A stretch of 64,000 nt of DNA from Porphyra umbilicalis (taxonomy: Eukaryota > Rhodophyta > Bangiophyceae > Bangiales > Bangiaceae). This document shows, piece after piece, positions 1 to 10,899 of the stretch. Within the stretch, counting starts at the first letter, position 1, and each line of letters begins with the position of its first letter. Position numbers and translations under genes: made by a program. Location of the stretch: the NCBI GenBank assembly GCA_002049455.2, contig KV918876.1, positions 62,001 through 126,000 of the forward strand. Direction: 5' to 3'. The notes beneath the pieces were generated by a model. The model was given only the letters and a program-made list of their open reading frames with translations. It searched no databases and was not told the DNA's origin.

Positions 1-251
1 CAAAGGGGTCGAGCAGCAATACGGTTCGGCCTTGTTGCAGATACCTTGGAACCTGACACGAGATTTCATCAACGCGCTGTGCGGAGGCGTGGCCCGTGAC
101 GAGCACCGGCAGAGTGGTCTGGGGTCGACCCCTTCAATCTCCATTTGGGAGGGCCCAGTGCAAGCGTTGTCCAGATCCTCTATCGCCACCGGCTCTGGTG
201 TTTCACTTTTTTTCGGAAATGCAACGTGGTACATGTGCATTGCCCCAGCGG
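1..251. other. flank left of hAT element, no gene seen
   Basis: No convincing coding region or repeat. The last 8 bases (244-251) are the left copy of the hAT target duplication. Confidence 0.5.
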
Positions 252-971
252 TAAGCTTGTACTTCACGCCCTTGACGTGATTGGGAAGTCACGTTTTACG
301 TGATTACATACATGTACGTTTTTTAACGTGATCACTCATCACGCCCAAGCTAAATAGGGCGTGAACTGGGGCGTGATCTCATAGAATAATTACGCCTGTG
401 ACGAACTTAACATTGTGCAATCAAATGCACTGGAGACGTTGGCCGGGGCGTCCTGCTGCGGCCCAAGACGATCAGCCCGCTGGCCCTCGCACGTCGCCCC
501 AAACGCCACGGGTTTGGCCCCCTCCCAGACGGGTGCTCCTCCCACTTTTTCTGCGTCAGTGGCGGCGGCTCCGACGGCAGCTTCTGCTTCTGCAGCTGCC
601 GCAGTTGTACAGCGGCGGTGGTGCCGAGACTGCCTGGCCGCCGTCCGTCTTCTTACTCCCCTCCCCTCCCGCCCGTGGGGCGAAGCCACGCGTCTTCCTC
701 TTTAACATGTTTGACATTGAGTCGTACTTGCAGGATGCCGAGGCAGCCTTCGGTCTATGATTGATTGGTTTTGTAGAGCCCCGAAGCAGGTCACAATGAT
801 CGCCGCCCGTATGAAGGGGGTGCTACAGGAGTAAGTAGATTTGTGAACTGTGGGTGCTACCTTTGCGTGTTCACGCCCCCCAAAGGGCGTGATTAGGGCA
901 TGATCGGGCGTGATCGGGCGTGACACGCCCACACGCCCGGGTTTGAGGGCATGAAATATCCTACAAGCCTA
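252..971. mobile_element. non-autonomous hAT-type element, 720 bp
   Basis: The ends are inverted (TAAGCTTGTA at 252, TACAAGCCTA ending at 971) and are flanked by a perfect 8-bp direct repeat CCCAGCGG (244-251 and 972-979). An 8-bp target duplication is the hallmark of hAT transposons. Subterminal regions (265-400 and 865-950) are packed with CACGCC/GGCGTG motifs in both orientations, the arrangement expected for transposase binding sites. The interior (about 415-760) is GC-rich and open in several frames, but no transposase domain is recognisable, so the element would need a transposase in trans. Superfamily assignment rests on target-duplication length and terminal structure. Confidence 0.85.
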
Positions 972-1833
972 CCCAGCGGTGCGCTGTTCTCCGTCAGGGC
1001 GCAGTGGCAAGCCTTCGACGGCGACGAAAGAGTGAGGAGCGATCGTGTCGCGACGTTGGCAGTTGATTCTTGGTGGTGGTGTCGCACCCCCCTCAATGAG
1101 GCTGCGACGGGGGGGTTGCCTTTGGATCACGACCAAAGCACGAGTGACCACTCAAGTTCCTGCACGTTGCTGCACATGTTTCAGCGGTGGCTCGGAGGGT
1201 TCAATTGATTGATGGCATTCACTTTAAGGTCGGTGCTTGACAGCATCCATCCCGAGCTGTGACCAAAATCTAGGCAGGCTGATCTCAGTGGAAGCTCACG
1301 GAGAGCGGTGGGGACGAGGGGCGGGGACGCGAGCGGTGCGAGCCCATCGACCTCGCCCAGCCTTGTCTTGCTGCTGGCCCGCAACGACGCGTCAGGGGCC
1401 CCGACTCGGAGTGCGGCGCCCACACTTGTTCTGCATTGAGGCGCGGCGGATGCGGCGCCTGGCCTCCAGGCGGATCCCACGTGTGCCTCTGCCGGAAGGG
1501 CCCCTCCCATACGTCGGGAAGCACCACTGGATGAGTCGCCTGGGACAGGCATGCGGCAACTGCATCGTCGGGCACGACTTCGGGATGTGGTGGCGATGGA
1601 AAAAACAAACAACGAAGCACTGGACCACGGGGCTAAAGAAAAGCCGGTCCAATGTGGCACTGTGGCACCCGGGCGCAACGGGGTTGGCTAGCAACGAGCA
1701 TCCGCAACATGTGCAGCTGTTCATCTGGACTACGCGTCTCTCCCCTTCTTTGTGGCCTTTCTTACGCCCTCCACGACCATGCGAGTGCAAAAGTGTTCCT
1801 AACCAAACGCGACCAACAACTCGCTCGCCGTCA
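972..1833. other. intergenic, nothing identified
   Basis: Contains the right hAT target duplication (972-979). Several open frames exist on both strands but none has a recognisable domain or convincing composition. Confidence 0.4.
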
Positions 1834-3444
1834 CTACCGCGCCCGACGAGCGCCTATACGCTCTACCCGCAACGCATTGACGTCGGGCATGAGTCGAGCC
1901 AGATGAATCGACTTTGACCACAGGGCCAGCTCCGAGCGGCTGTCGCCAAAGCGTGTGGCGAGCGGGGCCCAGTTGCCCCATCCATCCTCATGCAGCAACA
2001 TGCGGAGGAGCACACCGACCTCGGACGGGTGCCACCAGTTGGGAACGCCACGCTGGCGGTTCGGCTTCACGACACGCGCCCGCGACCGTGCCAAGGCCAT
2101 GAGGCGGTCGGCCACACACATGACCACCGCCTGCGCCCGTATCTCGCGATCGGTGCGGGGGGCGGAGAAGGCAGTCCTCACAAAGGACCAGAGCCCCCAG
2201 CAGCCTGCAAGCACAAACCCACGGAGGAGCTGGCGGTCCCGCTGGGTCCACTGCCCGGCGGCCGCCGCGCTTCGGCTGGGAAGCGTCCGCCGCGTCGGTG
2301 TCCGAGACGTTGGCGCCGCCACAGCGGCCGCCGTCGCTGCTGCCGTGGTCGTCTGGGATGGCACACCGGTGACCGCCGTGGACGTGGCGGGGGCGCCCCG
2401 CGAGGACGGCGCCGCGGCGCCTCCGGGGACTTCCTTGGCGGCGTTGGCGGGGCCTGTCGCGGATGAGGTGCCCGCCGTTGGGCCTGCGTCCGTGCGCCTA
2501 CCGCCTCTGCCGACGGCGGCGGCCGCCGGGGAGCCACCCCCCGCGCAGCCGCGGAGGGAGTCGGTGGCCGCCGACTTGTCGGCACCCCGCTTTTGGGTGC
2601 GGGGACGCGTGTCGCCCCGTGCGAGCCCGCGAGGGCGCCCAGGCAGGGGCCGGAGGTTCAGGTGGCCCCTCCCACGCTCGCCCAAGGGAGCAGAAGGGAG
2701 CTGAGGGGGTTGCTTGCCGGCACCCGTGCCAGCCGGCGGTGCGGGGTGCTCGCTGTCCACGGTGAGGTCGATAAAGTCGACCTCTCGGATCGCCCCTCTC
2801 ACATGGATGCCGTCTGCCCAGTCAACAGCGTCCTCTGTGCTGCCTGCGACACCGCTGTTGCCAGCACCAGGCCGTCCGGCGGCCCCAACGTTGCCTGCTG
2901 CAGTGCATGCCTGTGCTCCCCCCCCGCCGCTGTCGACCGTCAACGTAGACATGGCCGCCGACACGGCGCGCGCAGCGTAACCTGCCGCCACCCACGCTTG
3001 GTGGTCCGACGAGCCGGCCGGCAGCAGCATCTCCCGCATGTCAAACGTGCCCCACGCGTCGCGGTGTAGCAGCCCCCCCGACACGAGGCGGGTAAAGCAC
3101 GCCTTGGCCGCTAGCCGCAGGGCGGCGGGCACGTCCCCGGTGGGCAACGCCACCGCCGACGGCGCCGGGGCCGCGGCGGGCACCGCCGCGCGGCGCTCTG
3201 CAGCCGCGGACCGGGCGACCGCGTTGGTCCACCGCACCGCTTCCTCGGCGGCGACGCGCGACCAAGCGTCTGCAACGAGGGGGCCGGGCGGTAGGCACAG
3301 GGCGACGGCGGGGGGAGTGCCAGCAACCGCGTGTTGGAGCTGCAAGGCCCCCAGGAGGTCCTCGACGGCTTGGCGGAGGACCAGCAGGTCGGGCTGGGTG
3401 TGGCAAGGGGGGTTTGACGCCTCCATCGTGGGGACCAGGGTCAT
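1834..3444 (-). CDS. SANT/Myb-like protein with SUMO-interaction-type motif
   Basis: About 536 residues from the ATG at 3444; an upstream GTG extends the frame to 3501 and an ATG at 3426 is an alternative start. The N-terminal third is Ala-rich and helical-looking. In the middle the motif VDFIDLTVDSE has a hydrophobic core followed by acidic and Ser residues, as in SUMO-interaction motifs. A long Ala/Pro/Thr/Gly linker follows. The C-terminal ~150 residues hold two Trp-containing segments, one starting GQWTQRDRQLLRGFVLAG and one starting NWWHPSEVGVLLRMLL with GWGNWAPLATRF, spaced and shaped like tandem SANT/Myb helices. This suggests a nuclear chromatin or DNA-binding protein. It is divergent from the kinase gene at 4449, and no intron is needed. 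The SANT assignment is by motif pattern only. Confidence 0.7.
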   Translation of the reverse strand: MTLVPTMEASNPPCHTQPDLLVLRQAVEDLLGALQLQHAVAGTPPAVALCLPPGPLVADAWSRVAAEEAVRWTNAVARSAAAERRAAVPAAAPAPSAVALPTGDVPAALRLAAKACFTRLVSGGLLHRDAWGTFDMREMLLPAGSSDHQAWVAAGYAARAVSAAMSTLTVDSGGGGAQACTAAGNVGAAGRPGAGNSGVAGSTEDAVDWADGIHVRGAIREVDFIDLTVDSEHPAPPAGTGAGKQPPQLPSAPLGERGRGHLNLRPLPGRPRGLARGDTRPRTQKRGADKSAATDSLRGCAGGGSPAAAAVGRGGRRTDAGPTAGTSSATGPANAAKEVPGGAAAPSSRGAPATSTAVTGVPSQTTTAAATAAAVAAPTSRTPTRRTLPSRSAAAAGQWTQRDRQLLRGFVLAGCWGLWSFVRTAFSAPRTDREIRAQAVVMCVADRLMALARSRARVVKPNRQRGVPNWWHPSEVGVLLRMLLHEDGWGNWAPLATRFGDSRSELALWSKSIHLARLMPDVNALRVERIGARRAR

Positions 3445-4448
3445 CGGAAAGGGCGGGGACCTCCGGATGTCAAAGGAAAGGGAAGAAGAACCTCGGAGCA
3501 CTGTTCAAGGAGAGAGAGCGTGCTTGACATGCAGAGACCATGCAGGCTGCCCTGGTGCCCCAGACTCGATGCTTCAGAGAGATGCGAAACTTGGCCACAC
3601 GGTGGTTGAGTCTTCCGCATTGGAATCGCTGTTTAGTGGCCATCTGGCGAGTCCACACACGCTACACTCCTCGGCGCACCACCCGACGACCATCATGGTC
3701 GTCGGATGGTGCGCATGATGGTGCCAAGGGAGCAAGTGCGAGCAGCAACGAACAGCCAGTCCCGGTTGTGGAGGAGGACAGTCGGCCTACCAGCTGTTCA
3801 CACGTGGTCTTGGACTCGTTCACCGGGTAAACCACAATGGCGGGCCTGACATCTGAAAGGAGCTGTGGACAAAAGGGTTAAACAAAACAGGGCAGCCCAG
3901 CTCGTTTTAGGTCACTTGTCATCATCAGTCTGTACTTCAGCGTTTATTATTAATACTTTCCACGCACAAAGGCCGACACCTGTAACTGGCCGATTCGCCA
4001 CTTCGTGTGTTGTTGACCGAGGTCACTCGGCGAGGGAGCACCGGAGCGACGAAAAGACTGCTGGCTCGTCCAACCAGAACGGTTTTATGGTCCTGTGCGG
4101 CTGATATGGCAAGAACCGGAGATCACGCTGGCCCAATCACTTTGCCGCGCGACCACCTGGCCCAGATTGACTCCCTCTCCGGTCTCCCCGGCGGGAGCAG
4201 GTGCAGCCTCAACAATGGTCCTCAGGGCGCGCGTGCCGGGCACGTGTGCCCCAAACCACGCCGCTCGGGGCTTCGCTGGGCGGCGTGATGGCGCTATGAA
4301 GATGGCCGCTGCCAACTGACATCCCCGCTGCTCTGTGCTGCACACGGTGCCCACGTGACATGGGCCACCCCCCGGTCCGTGGATGGTACAAGAAGTGCCC
4401 TCGACTTGCTTTCTCAGTTGATCGCTCACTCGCCAACCAGCTCACCGC
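3445..4448. promoter_or_regulatory. divergent intergenic region between SANT-like gene and kinase
   Basis: About 1 kb separates the two divergent gene starts and should contain both promoters. The only strong structure seen is the palindrome at 3674-3714. No canonical TATA element could be assigned. Confidence 0.4.
3674..3714. repeat. 41-bp near-perfect palindrome
   Basis: Two 20-bp arms (GCGCACCAcCCGACGACCAT and its inverse) face each other around a single central base with one mismatch. It lies about 230 bp upstream of the SANT-like start codon and could form a strong hairpin or cruciform, or bind a dimeric regulator. Confidence 0.85.
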
Positions 4449-5912
4449 ATGGACGCGCGCGTCGACCATCCCGCACAGGTCAAGGAACACGCTCCCTTCC
4501 ACCCCCACTCCGCGATCACAATGTCGGTTGCTGTGGCCAGCCCCTCCCCTCCCCCTCCCCCCGAGGAGATTCCTGCCGCCTCCTCCCGGTCATCGTCGAC
4601 CGACTGTGACGATCTGCCCGAGTCGCTGCCGCTGCGACGGGCGACGATCGACTTGACTCCCTTCCTCGTGTCGTCCCGCTACTCGCGGCTGCGGCTGCTC
4701 GGCCGTGGCTCCTGCACGGTGGTTGCTTCGGCCCTCGACGCGGGCCCGTGTGGCGCTGACACCCCCCCGAGACCAGTGGCCATCAAGAAGATTCCCGATG
4801 CAGGGGCGTCGACGGGCGCCACTCGCCGGCTGCTGCGGGAGGTCCGCATCCTCCGAGCCCTCTCCCACCCTCACCTGCTGCCCGTGTCAGATGTGGCCGC
4901 GTCGCCGTCACATGGCGGCGCCGGCTCCGGCGTCGACATGTATCTTGTGACGCCCCTCGCGGCCGGGGGAGACCTTGGTGGCGTTCTACACGACGTGACG
5001 GCCGGCCGTCGGCCCCGCTTGAGCGACGCCACCACCCGGCGGGTGATGGGCCAGCTGCTGGCCGCCCTGGCGTCGATGCACGCGGCGGGCATTGTACATC
5101 GGGACGTCAAGCCCGACAATATCTTTCTGTCGGGCGGCGCCGACGGCGTCGGGGACGTGTGGTTGGGCGACTTTGGGCTGTCGCGCCACATTGCGCCGCG
5201 GCGTTCGCGGGGGCCCCACTGCAGCGGCGCGAGCGTCGGCGGTGGCCGCGGCGGCACCCGCGGCGGCAAGCGCAGCTGGTTCCGCCCCGCCCCCAAGGCG
5301 TCGCCCATCACCAGCGCCGACGATGCGGGGTTGACGCAGGGGGTGGCCACCCGCGGCTACCGCGCGCCCGAACTCGTCTCCCCCCGCTCCCGCTCCCGTT
5401 ACAATGCGGGCATTGACTTGTGGTCGGCGGGGGTGGTGCTCGCCGAGGTGCTCCTGCCGGGCGCGCGCCTGCCGGGACGGGCGACCAAGGGCGCCCCGTT
5501 GGCCGGCAAGGCCCCCTTTGACGCACCCGCGTGGGTGGCCAAGGAGGCGGCCGCCGCGGGCGTGGCGCCGCCCCCGGCCGACGCGGTGCACCTGCTCGGG
5601 CGGCTGCTGGAGGCGGATCCGGCAAAGCGCGCGACGGCCGCCGAGGCGGCCGCCCACCCATACGTGGCGGGGGCTGTGCCGCCGCTGGTGGCGGCGGGTG
5701 GTGGCGCCGTCGATGGCGGTGCCGGTGCGTCGCTCGGCTTTGCCAAAGCCGCCCGCCTCGAGCCGCCGTCGGGGGCGGGGCGGCAGGAGCTCGCGCGCCT
5801 GCTGTGGGCAGAGGTGACGGCCTTTCACCCAGAGCTGGAGGTGGAGCGCCCGCTACTGGGGGGAGGTGCGGGGGGGGGGAACCGCCTCGGCGCGCTGCTC
5901 CGCCGAAGGTAA
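4449..5912 (+). CDS. serine/threonine protein kinase, CMGC-like
   Basis: 487 residues from ATG 4449; ATG 4521 (residue 25) is an alternative start after a Pro/Ser-rich leader. Subdomains appear in order: Gly loop GRGSCTVV (85-92), VAIKK with ATP-binding Lys113, alpha-C Glu131 in LLREVRIL, catalytic loop HRDVKPDN (217-224, Asp219), DFGLS (241-245), TRGYRAPEL (301-309), GIDLWSAGVVLAE (321-333), and a C-lobe ending near AAAHPYVAG. All catalytic residues are present, so the kinase should be active. TRGYRAPEL resembles the CMGC P+1 loop (MAPK/CDK). The activation segment has an insertion of roughly 45 residues (248-292) rich in Arg, Ser and Gly, and lacks a MAPK TxY motif. The ~85-residue Gly/Ala-rich C-terminal tail is unassigned. 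The gene has one uninterrupted exon and a very GC-rich third codon position. The exact subfamily is not resolved. Confidence 0.93.
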   Translation: MDARVDHPAQVKEHAPFHPHSAITMSVAVASPSPPPPPEEIPAASSRSSSTDCDDLPESLPLRRATIDLTPFLVSSRYSRLRLLGRGSCTVVASALDAGPCGADTPPRPVAIKKIPDAGASTGATRRLLREVRILRALSHPHLLPVSDVAASPSHGGAGSGVDMYLVTPLAAGGDLGGVLHDVTAGRRPRLSDATTRRVMGQLLAALASMHAAGIVHRDVKPDNIFLSGGADGVGDVWLGDFGLSRHIAPRRSRGPHCSGASVGGGRGGTRGGKRSWFRPAPKASPITSADDAGLTQGVATRGYRAPELVSPRSRSRYNAGIDLWSAGVVLAEVLLPGARLPGRATKGAPLAGKAPFDAPAWVAKEAAAAGVAPPPADAVHLLGRLLEADPAKRATAAEAAAHPYVAGAVPPLVAAGGGAVDGGAGASLGFAKAARLEPPSGAGRQELARLLWAEVTAFHPELEVERPLLGGGAGGGNRLGALLRRR

Positions 5913-6903
5913 AATCTGGCCGGGGGGGTGTGACGGGCCCAAGTGGTGTACATATGTTGTATTTTTGCTGCGCAGCACTGGCGCCTTGTTCGGAATTTTT
6001 TCGACGCACTCGTCACTCTCGCGTCCGACACCCGTGCCTTGACCTGGTGCTCATTGCTCGACTGTGTGCGCGAGCGTTGTTGACCAGCTCACTGTATGCG
6101 CAAATGTACAAGTCTTCCCTCGATGCGGCGTCCGTGTGGTGCGCAATCATTCTGCCTCTACTCAGAAGCGCCGAATCAGATAGCGGGTCAGGTACCATCG
6201 TCACAGCCCTCTGTACTAAACAGGTGGAGTAGTCTATCTCGCAGAGGGCGACAAGCATAAGAACAAGCGCTCGACCCGCAGAGGAACGGACACTTCACTG
6301 TCGGTAGTGGACAGGATCGGCGAATGGGTGGATCATACGGAGGATTATTGAGAGCATACAGTAGATCGCACAGGCACACGCATTTGCCTGGCCCGTCCGC
6401 ACCACGCTGAGCCTCCAAGCAGAATACAAGGGGTGGCTTGAGAAACAACTGACGAGGAGGAGAAAACTGACACAATTGATCGGCTGGATAGGGCAGTATG
6501 CTGAGCGTTTCCGTGACAGCCCCGCCCATGAACAACTCTGGGCCCATGCCGCCTTGCTCGCCTTGACTAACACGGGCTCTGCCAGGAACAGCTCGTCAAC
6601 CTCCGAAGCTGTTTATCGGCACCCTCTCACGACAAAAACATCGACTCCCACCGAGGCAGAGTGACACTGAAGCCAAGTCAAAGGCCACGCAGCGGAATGC
6701 AGCCTTGGCGCGACCGGGGCAACAGGAAGGATGAACATGGACACACAACACCCAAGTGAGAAGAGACACCGTGCGCAACAGGAAGAGAGAGACGCGAGTT
6801 GCCACAAGAACAGAAAGACACCAACACCGGCAGGCGTCGTGCCACTTCCTGCGATGGTTCACTCCTTCCGACGTCGGATTCTGGCTAGCCGGCCGCGACG
6901 TGG
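5913..6903. other. intergenic, lower GC, nothing identified
   Basis: Composition drops markedly right after the kinase stop. No recognisable gene or repeat. Confidence 0.4.
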
Positions 6904-7434
6904 CTAGCCAAGGCTCACTCGCCCGCTCCGCAGCCAATTGCCACCCGCCACCACTGGCGTGGCGGCTGCCGACATGCCCGGTAGCGGGGTACCTCCCGGG
7001 GCTCGCCCCCACCCGCCGCCAACGTTTACTTCGGGCACGTCAGGCTCGGCGTCAGCATCGACATCCGCATCGGCGCCCCCGACGGCCCACGCCACCCCAT
7101 ACTTGGCGGCCATGGCACGGGCCTCCTCCATGCCGAGCAGCCCTCCGCCGTCGCGGGTGGCGGCAGCAATCGCTGCCGCCGCCGCCAGCGTGTTGCCACT
7201 CGACCGGAAGCGCGGTTCGATCGGCTCGAACGGGGGCGCCGACGCCGCCGGCGCCACGTCCGACGTGAAGCGGAAGACGTCGGAGAGAGGGTGGGGGAGA
7301 CACCCGGGGGACGGCGTTCCCCACGGGAGGGGGCGGCTCGGTCCGGCGGCGGGGGTAGGGTTCGGCGTCCAATACGTGTGGGGGAGTGCAATGGGAGAGG
7401 GGCGCGTCGGCGGCGGGCCGACCTTGTTCGCCAT
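6904..7434 (-). CDS. hypothetical protein, Ala/Pro-rich
   Basis: About 176 residues from the ATG at 7434. No domain is recognised. The N-terminal half is Pro-rich and contains YWTPNPTP and PLSDVFRFTSDVAP; the centre has an Ala-rich helix and the segment GMEEARAMAAKYGVAWAVGG; an Asp-rich stretch (DADVDADAEPDVPEV) follows. The mixture of hydrophobic and charged segments looks more protein-like than the overlapping frames, but this may be one exon of a longer gene or chance. No support from neighbours. Confidence 0.35.
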   Translation of the reverse strand: MANKVGPPPTRPSPIALPHTYWTPNPTPAAGPSRPLPWGTPSPGCLPHPLSDVFRFTSDVAPAASAPPFEPIEPRFRSSGNTLAAAAAIAAATRDGGGLLGMEEARAMAAKYGVAWAVGGADADVDADAEPDVPEVNVGGGWGRAPGGTPLPGMSAAATPVVAGGNWLRSGRVSLG

Positions 7435-9672
7435 GGCAGTGGAGATCAAGGGAGGGAGCGGATGAGGGGGGGGGTCCGGGAGAAGCGGATCGGGGAACGA
7501 GTGACCGAGAATGGAAGAAGAGACAGAGCGCGGGAGGATAATGGCGCGGGCAAGAGGGATTGGCGCTCAAGAGGAGGCGGTCGTCTCCGTGCGTGTGGGA
7601 CCGATACGGAGAAAGCGAGGGAGACGGAAAGCGTGTCGTCGGCGTAGGTGGGAACTCGGTGCGCAGGACACCGCGACCCCGACAACCACAGTCCGGGCGC
7701 TGCCACGGGCACCCCACGGCTTGTGTGCGACGCCCGCCGACCGAGCGACCAACAGCAGAGCTCCGCTACGCACAGCTGGTGGCGCGAACGCCGACGTGAC
7801 CAGTACACGACTCCGGTTTGGAATCGCACGACTGGCAGCACGCAACGGCGGACCGCAGCAGGCGGGCCGAGGCGGCGACCGACAAACCCCGCGTGGTCGC
7901 CACTGTCGCGGAAGGAAAAGAGCAAGATGATGTCACCCGGGGATGGGTGGTCGCGGTGTACGAGGGGGGGTGGAGGGTCCAACCTCCGTGCCGAACACGC
8001 CCCGTGGCCACACGTACCCCCACTTTTTGGAGCAGAGCGCAGGGAGGAGTGAGCGGTCCCCTCTGCCCGCCCCCCACGGTGGAAAGCGCGTCAGAAACAG
8101 GGCCTGGCAACGCCGCCGTTGCGTGGTCGCCGTACCCCTCGAGACTGCCGCAGTCCAATGTACGACAGGTCCGCCAAATCTGTGTCTGGGCGAGGTGTCG
8201 GCCAAAGTCGACACCGAGCATACTGCCCAATCGGTCCGCCACTGGACCCAGGCAGGAGGCCCTGCCGCGACCAACGGAACGGATGCCCCCCCACTTTCAA
8301 AGTGTACGTGCGAGGTGTGCAGTCACGAAGCTGGCGCGACACCACCCGCGGGCAAGGTCGTCACCCCCGCACGTATCGTCGACAGTGGCGATCCGCGCGT
8401 CCAGTTGGGTGGCACCGCCGTCGCCTCGAGAGTGGGGCAGGCGGGTGCGGGCTGGAAGCGCCGTGCCCCGCTTCGCGCCCACCCGCTGTGCCCCTTGACG
8501 TCCACGCCTCGTCTGACGCGGGCCGCACGCCGGGCTGGGGCACTCGCCGACTGGCCTGGCCGAGCAGTACTTGCGCTGCGCCTCGCTGGGGTCGACGAAG
8601 CGCGTCTTTCTGTCATTCAGTGGCCAATCGCTGCTCCCGCAGCTCGAGAGACGCTCAGAGCATCTCTATCAGGCGGCGATTATGCTATTGCCATGTGTCA
8701 TAGACATAAAACTCCGATGCAACCAAGAAGATGTCTATTGATGAGTTTCTCTGTCCTTTTCAGGATTCCGGCCTCTGTAGACCCGGTCGAGACCCTCCCC
8801 TCTCTGGATTACAGAGGGTGTCTTGGCAAACAAGAGCCTCGAAGTACGGAAAGTCCCCTCTGAAGCCCATGAACCAGGCAAGCTGGCGCTTAACTGCACA
8901 AGAGATAGTCACAGTAGCACGTGCTCTCTCGTTTCATTGGCCCTCGTTGACACGAGGATGCTCGTAATCCTGCAGCATAATTGATAGCCACAGGCAACAA
9001 ACAAGTGGCGCACCGGTGAGCATGTTTGGGCCAAGCAGAGAAGACACCTCTGAAAACTTCATCTCAGAGAGAGCGGCACGCGGGAGCTGAGTGGACCAAC
9101 CGTGTCCACCCAGCCTGGCTCGGCAGAGAAAAAGCAGAAGGAGGGCTCGTGGGCGGCGGTCTGTGGCGGGGCACACACGGCGGCCTGTCGCGGTCGCCAC
9201 CACCTTAGGCCACGCGTCGGTGAGGCGTGGCCCCTGTGTTGCTCAGATCGAAGGCTCGGGTCAATGACGCGGCCTTCGATTGGATCCTGGCAGCTACCAC
9301 GATCCTCGTCGCCGCTGGTGAGTGCGAGCAATAGCGGCGGCGAGCGCGCCCTCCTGCCGGCCGTCAGCGGGACACATGGTCCACGGGCCGGCCGATGGCC
9401 GTCGGCGGCACCGGCTGCTGTCGCGGCAGTGTCTGCATGGGCACGACGCACCATCGTCCAGTTCAGCGGGCGAAGTGGCGAGCACAGCGATAACCTCGAG
9501 ACTGACATGCCCACGCGTCAGACCCGGTGAAGCGTCGTTCAAACAACGAATGCCAACGAAACAGAGGATGGAGTTGTCCTAGTGTGTGATTACATAACTT
9601 CTTCTCACAGCATCCCAGAAGTTGAATGGCGATGCCCGATTGCACGCCACGTATTGAGGTTTCATGGAAACA
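7435..9672. other. region without an identifiable gene
   Basis: Moderately GC-rich with many short frames on both strands, none with a recognisable motif. No terminal inverted repeats were noticed. Confidence 0.35.
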
Positions 9673-9745
9673 CGCTCGCTCGCCGCAATTCGACGGAATC
9701 AATTCATAAGTTACTCGGATAAGGCAAGCAATACTACGGCATAAC
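9673..9745. repeat. terminal direct repeat, copy 1 (3' end of YR element)
   Basis: 73 bp matching 13926-13998 in the same orientation and at the same length, with roughly ten mismatches and no gap. It begins CGCTCGCTCGCCGCAATTCG and ends ATAAC. Confidence 0.88.
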
Positions 9746-9791
9746 AAACACCCTCAAGCGCCGCAGTATGCCAAAAGAGGGAGTGGTCGCG

Positions 9792-10800
9792 TCACGCGGG
9801 AAGGTCCAACGCGCGCGGAAGTAAGCGACCAAAGAAAAAGTGGGCCTCGGGTGATACCTGGGCCAAAGCGTCGTTGTAGCTCGAGGTGAGGGTCTCGATG
9901 GCCATACCCGCCCACTGGGCAATGGCATCGAGGCCCAGCCCCACCGTCCGCATGGCCGTGCAGCCGCCGCCCCGGCATGAGTGGCTGGCGTACACCGTGC
10001 CGACAGGCGCGGTGACATCGAGCAGGCGAAGGCCGGCGCGGAGCCACGCGGTGAGAACGCCGCCGGGATCCGCGGCGGGCGCGGGGAAGAGGCGCCCGGT
10101 GGGGGGGAGTGGGTTAGGAGGGAAGTAACGGCGTGCTGGAGGAGCAGCACCGGCAAGTACGCGACCGTGGTGAAGGTGGAGGCCGGGTAGACGTGCGCCA
10201 GCCGCTCGCCGCCGGGCTTGCGGGCGTCCGTCTTAGTGCGCGTAATCTGGAACGCGACGCCGCCATCGGCCGGGAAGGAGATGTCCGCCGCCATGAGCCG
10301 GAGCACGTCCTTGCCGCGCCGACACATGAAAAAGTGGCACACCACTGCCGTGAGCCGCAGGCGGACGACGGGGTCGACCGAGGAGGCCGCCAAAAGCTCG
10401 AGCCGCCACGCCACCGGCGGCGGCAAAGCGATGCGCTTCGGCTTGGTGCCGTGCGTTTCGAACCAGGCGTTAGTAAACCTGACAGGGCCTCGGTCACCAG
10501 GTCGGAAGCGCAGGGGTTGGGGTGACCCGCCGCCAGGTGCCGCTTGCGGATGGGGGCGAGGTAGGTGCGCGCACTGGCGGGCTGCACGCTGCCGCGCAAC
10601 CACAGGTAGGCGACGTAGCGCCCGACAGTCTCAGCGGAAGCCGGAAGGGGGCGGTACCGGCCGGCCGCGTAGAAGGAGACGAACCCCAGCCACGCCCAGC
10701 CATAGCTGGCCGCGGTGACGTCTCGCAGGCCCAGGTCGCGGAGGCGATGAAGGGCAGCGGCGGCAAGGCCGCGGTCGGGGGCGGAACGGCCCATGACCGC
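9792..10800 (-). pseudogene. tyrosine recombinase of YR retroelement, frame-broken
   Basis: This would integrate the element's circular cDNA. Three frames must be joined. A SAM-like core-binding region (about 10800-10480) contains YGWAWLGFVSFYAAGRYRPL and ARTYLAPIRKRHLAAGHPNP. The catalytic N-part (about 10480-10090) contains RLTAVVCHFFMCRRGKDVLR, carrying the first catalytic Arg. The C-part (9995-9792) contains SHSCRGGG (the H-x-x-R box), QWAGM with the conserved Trp position, and SSYND carrying the nucleophilic Tyr. The Arg, HxxR and Tyr residues are all visible, so decay is by frameshift and not by loss of active-site residues. Confidence 0.8.
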
Positions 10801-10899
10801 GCGCTGGGCGTCGCCCCACTGGGCGGCGGCAGGCGCCGGCCGCCCCGCTCGAAGCGAAACATGGACACCCGCCAATGCGGGGAGGGCGTCGGTTGCTGG

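Noticed and set aside
390-760. Open frames inside the 252-971 hAT element
   Set aside because: Overlapping frames on both strands without a domain; GC composition explains them.
5308-6009. Minus-strand Pro/Arg-rich frames opposite the kinase
   Set aside because: Antisense shadow of the kinase gene.
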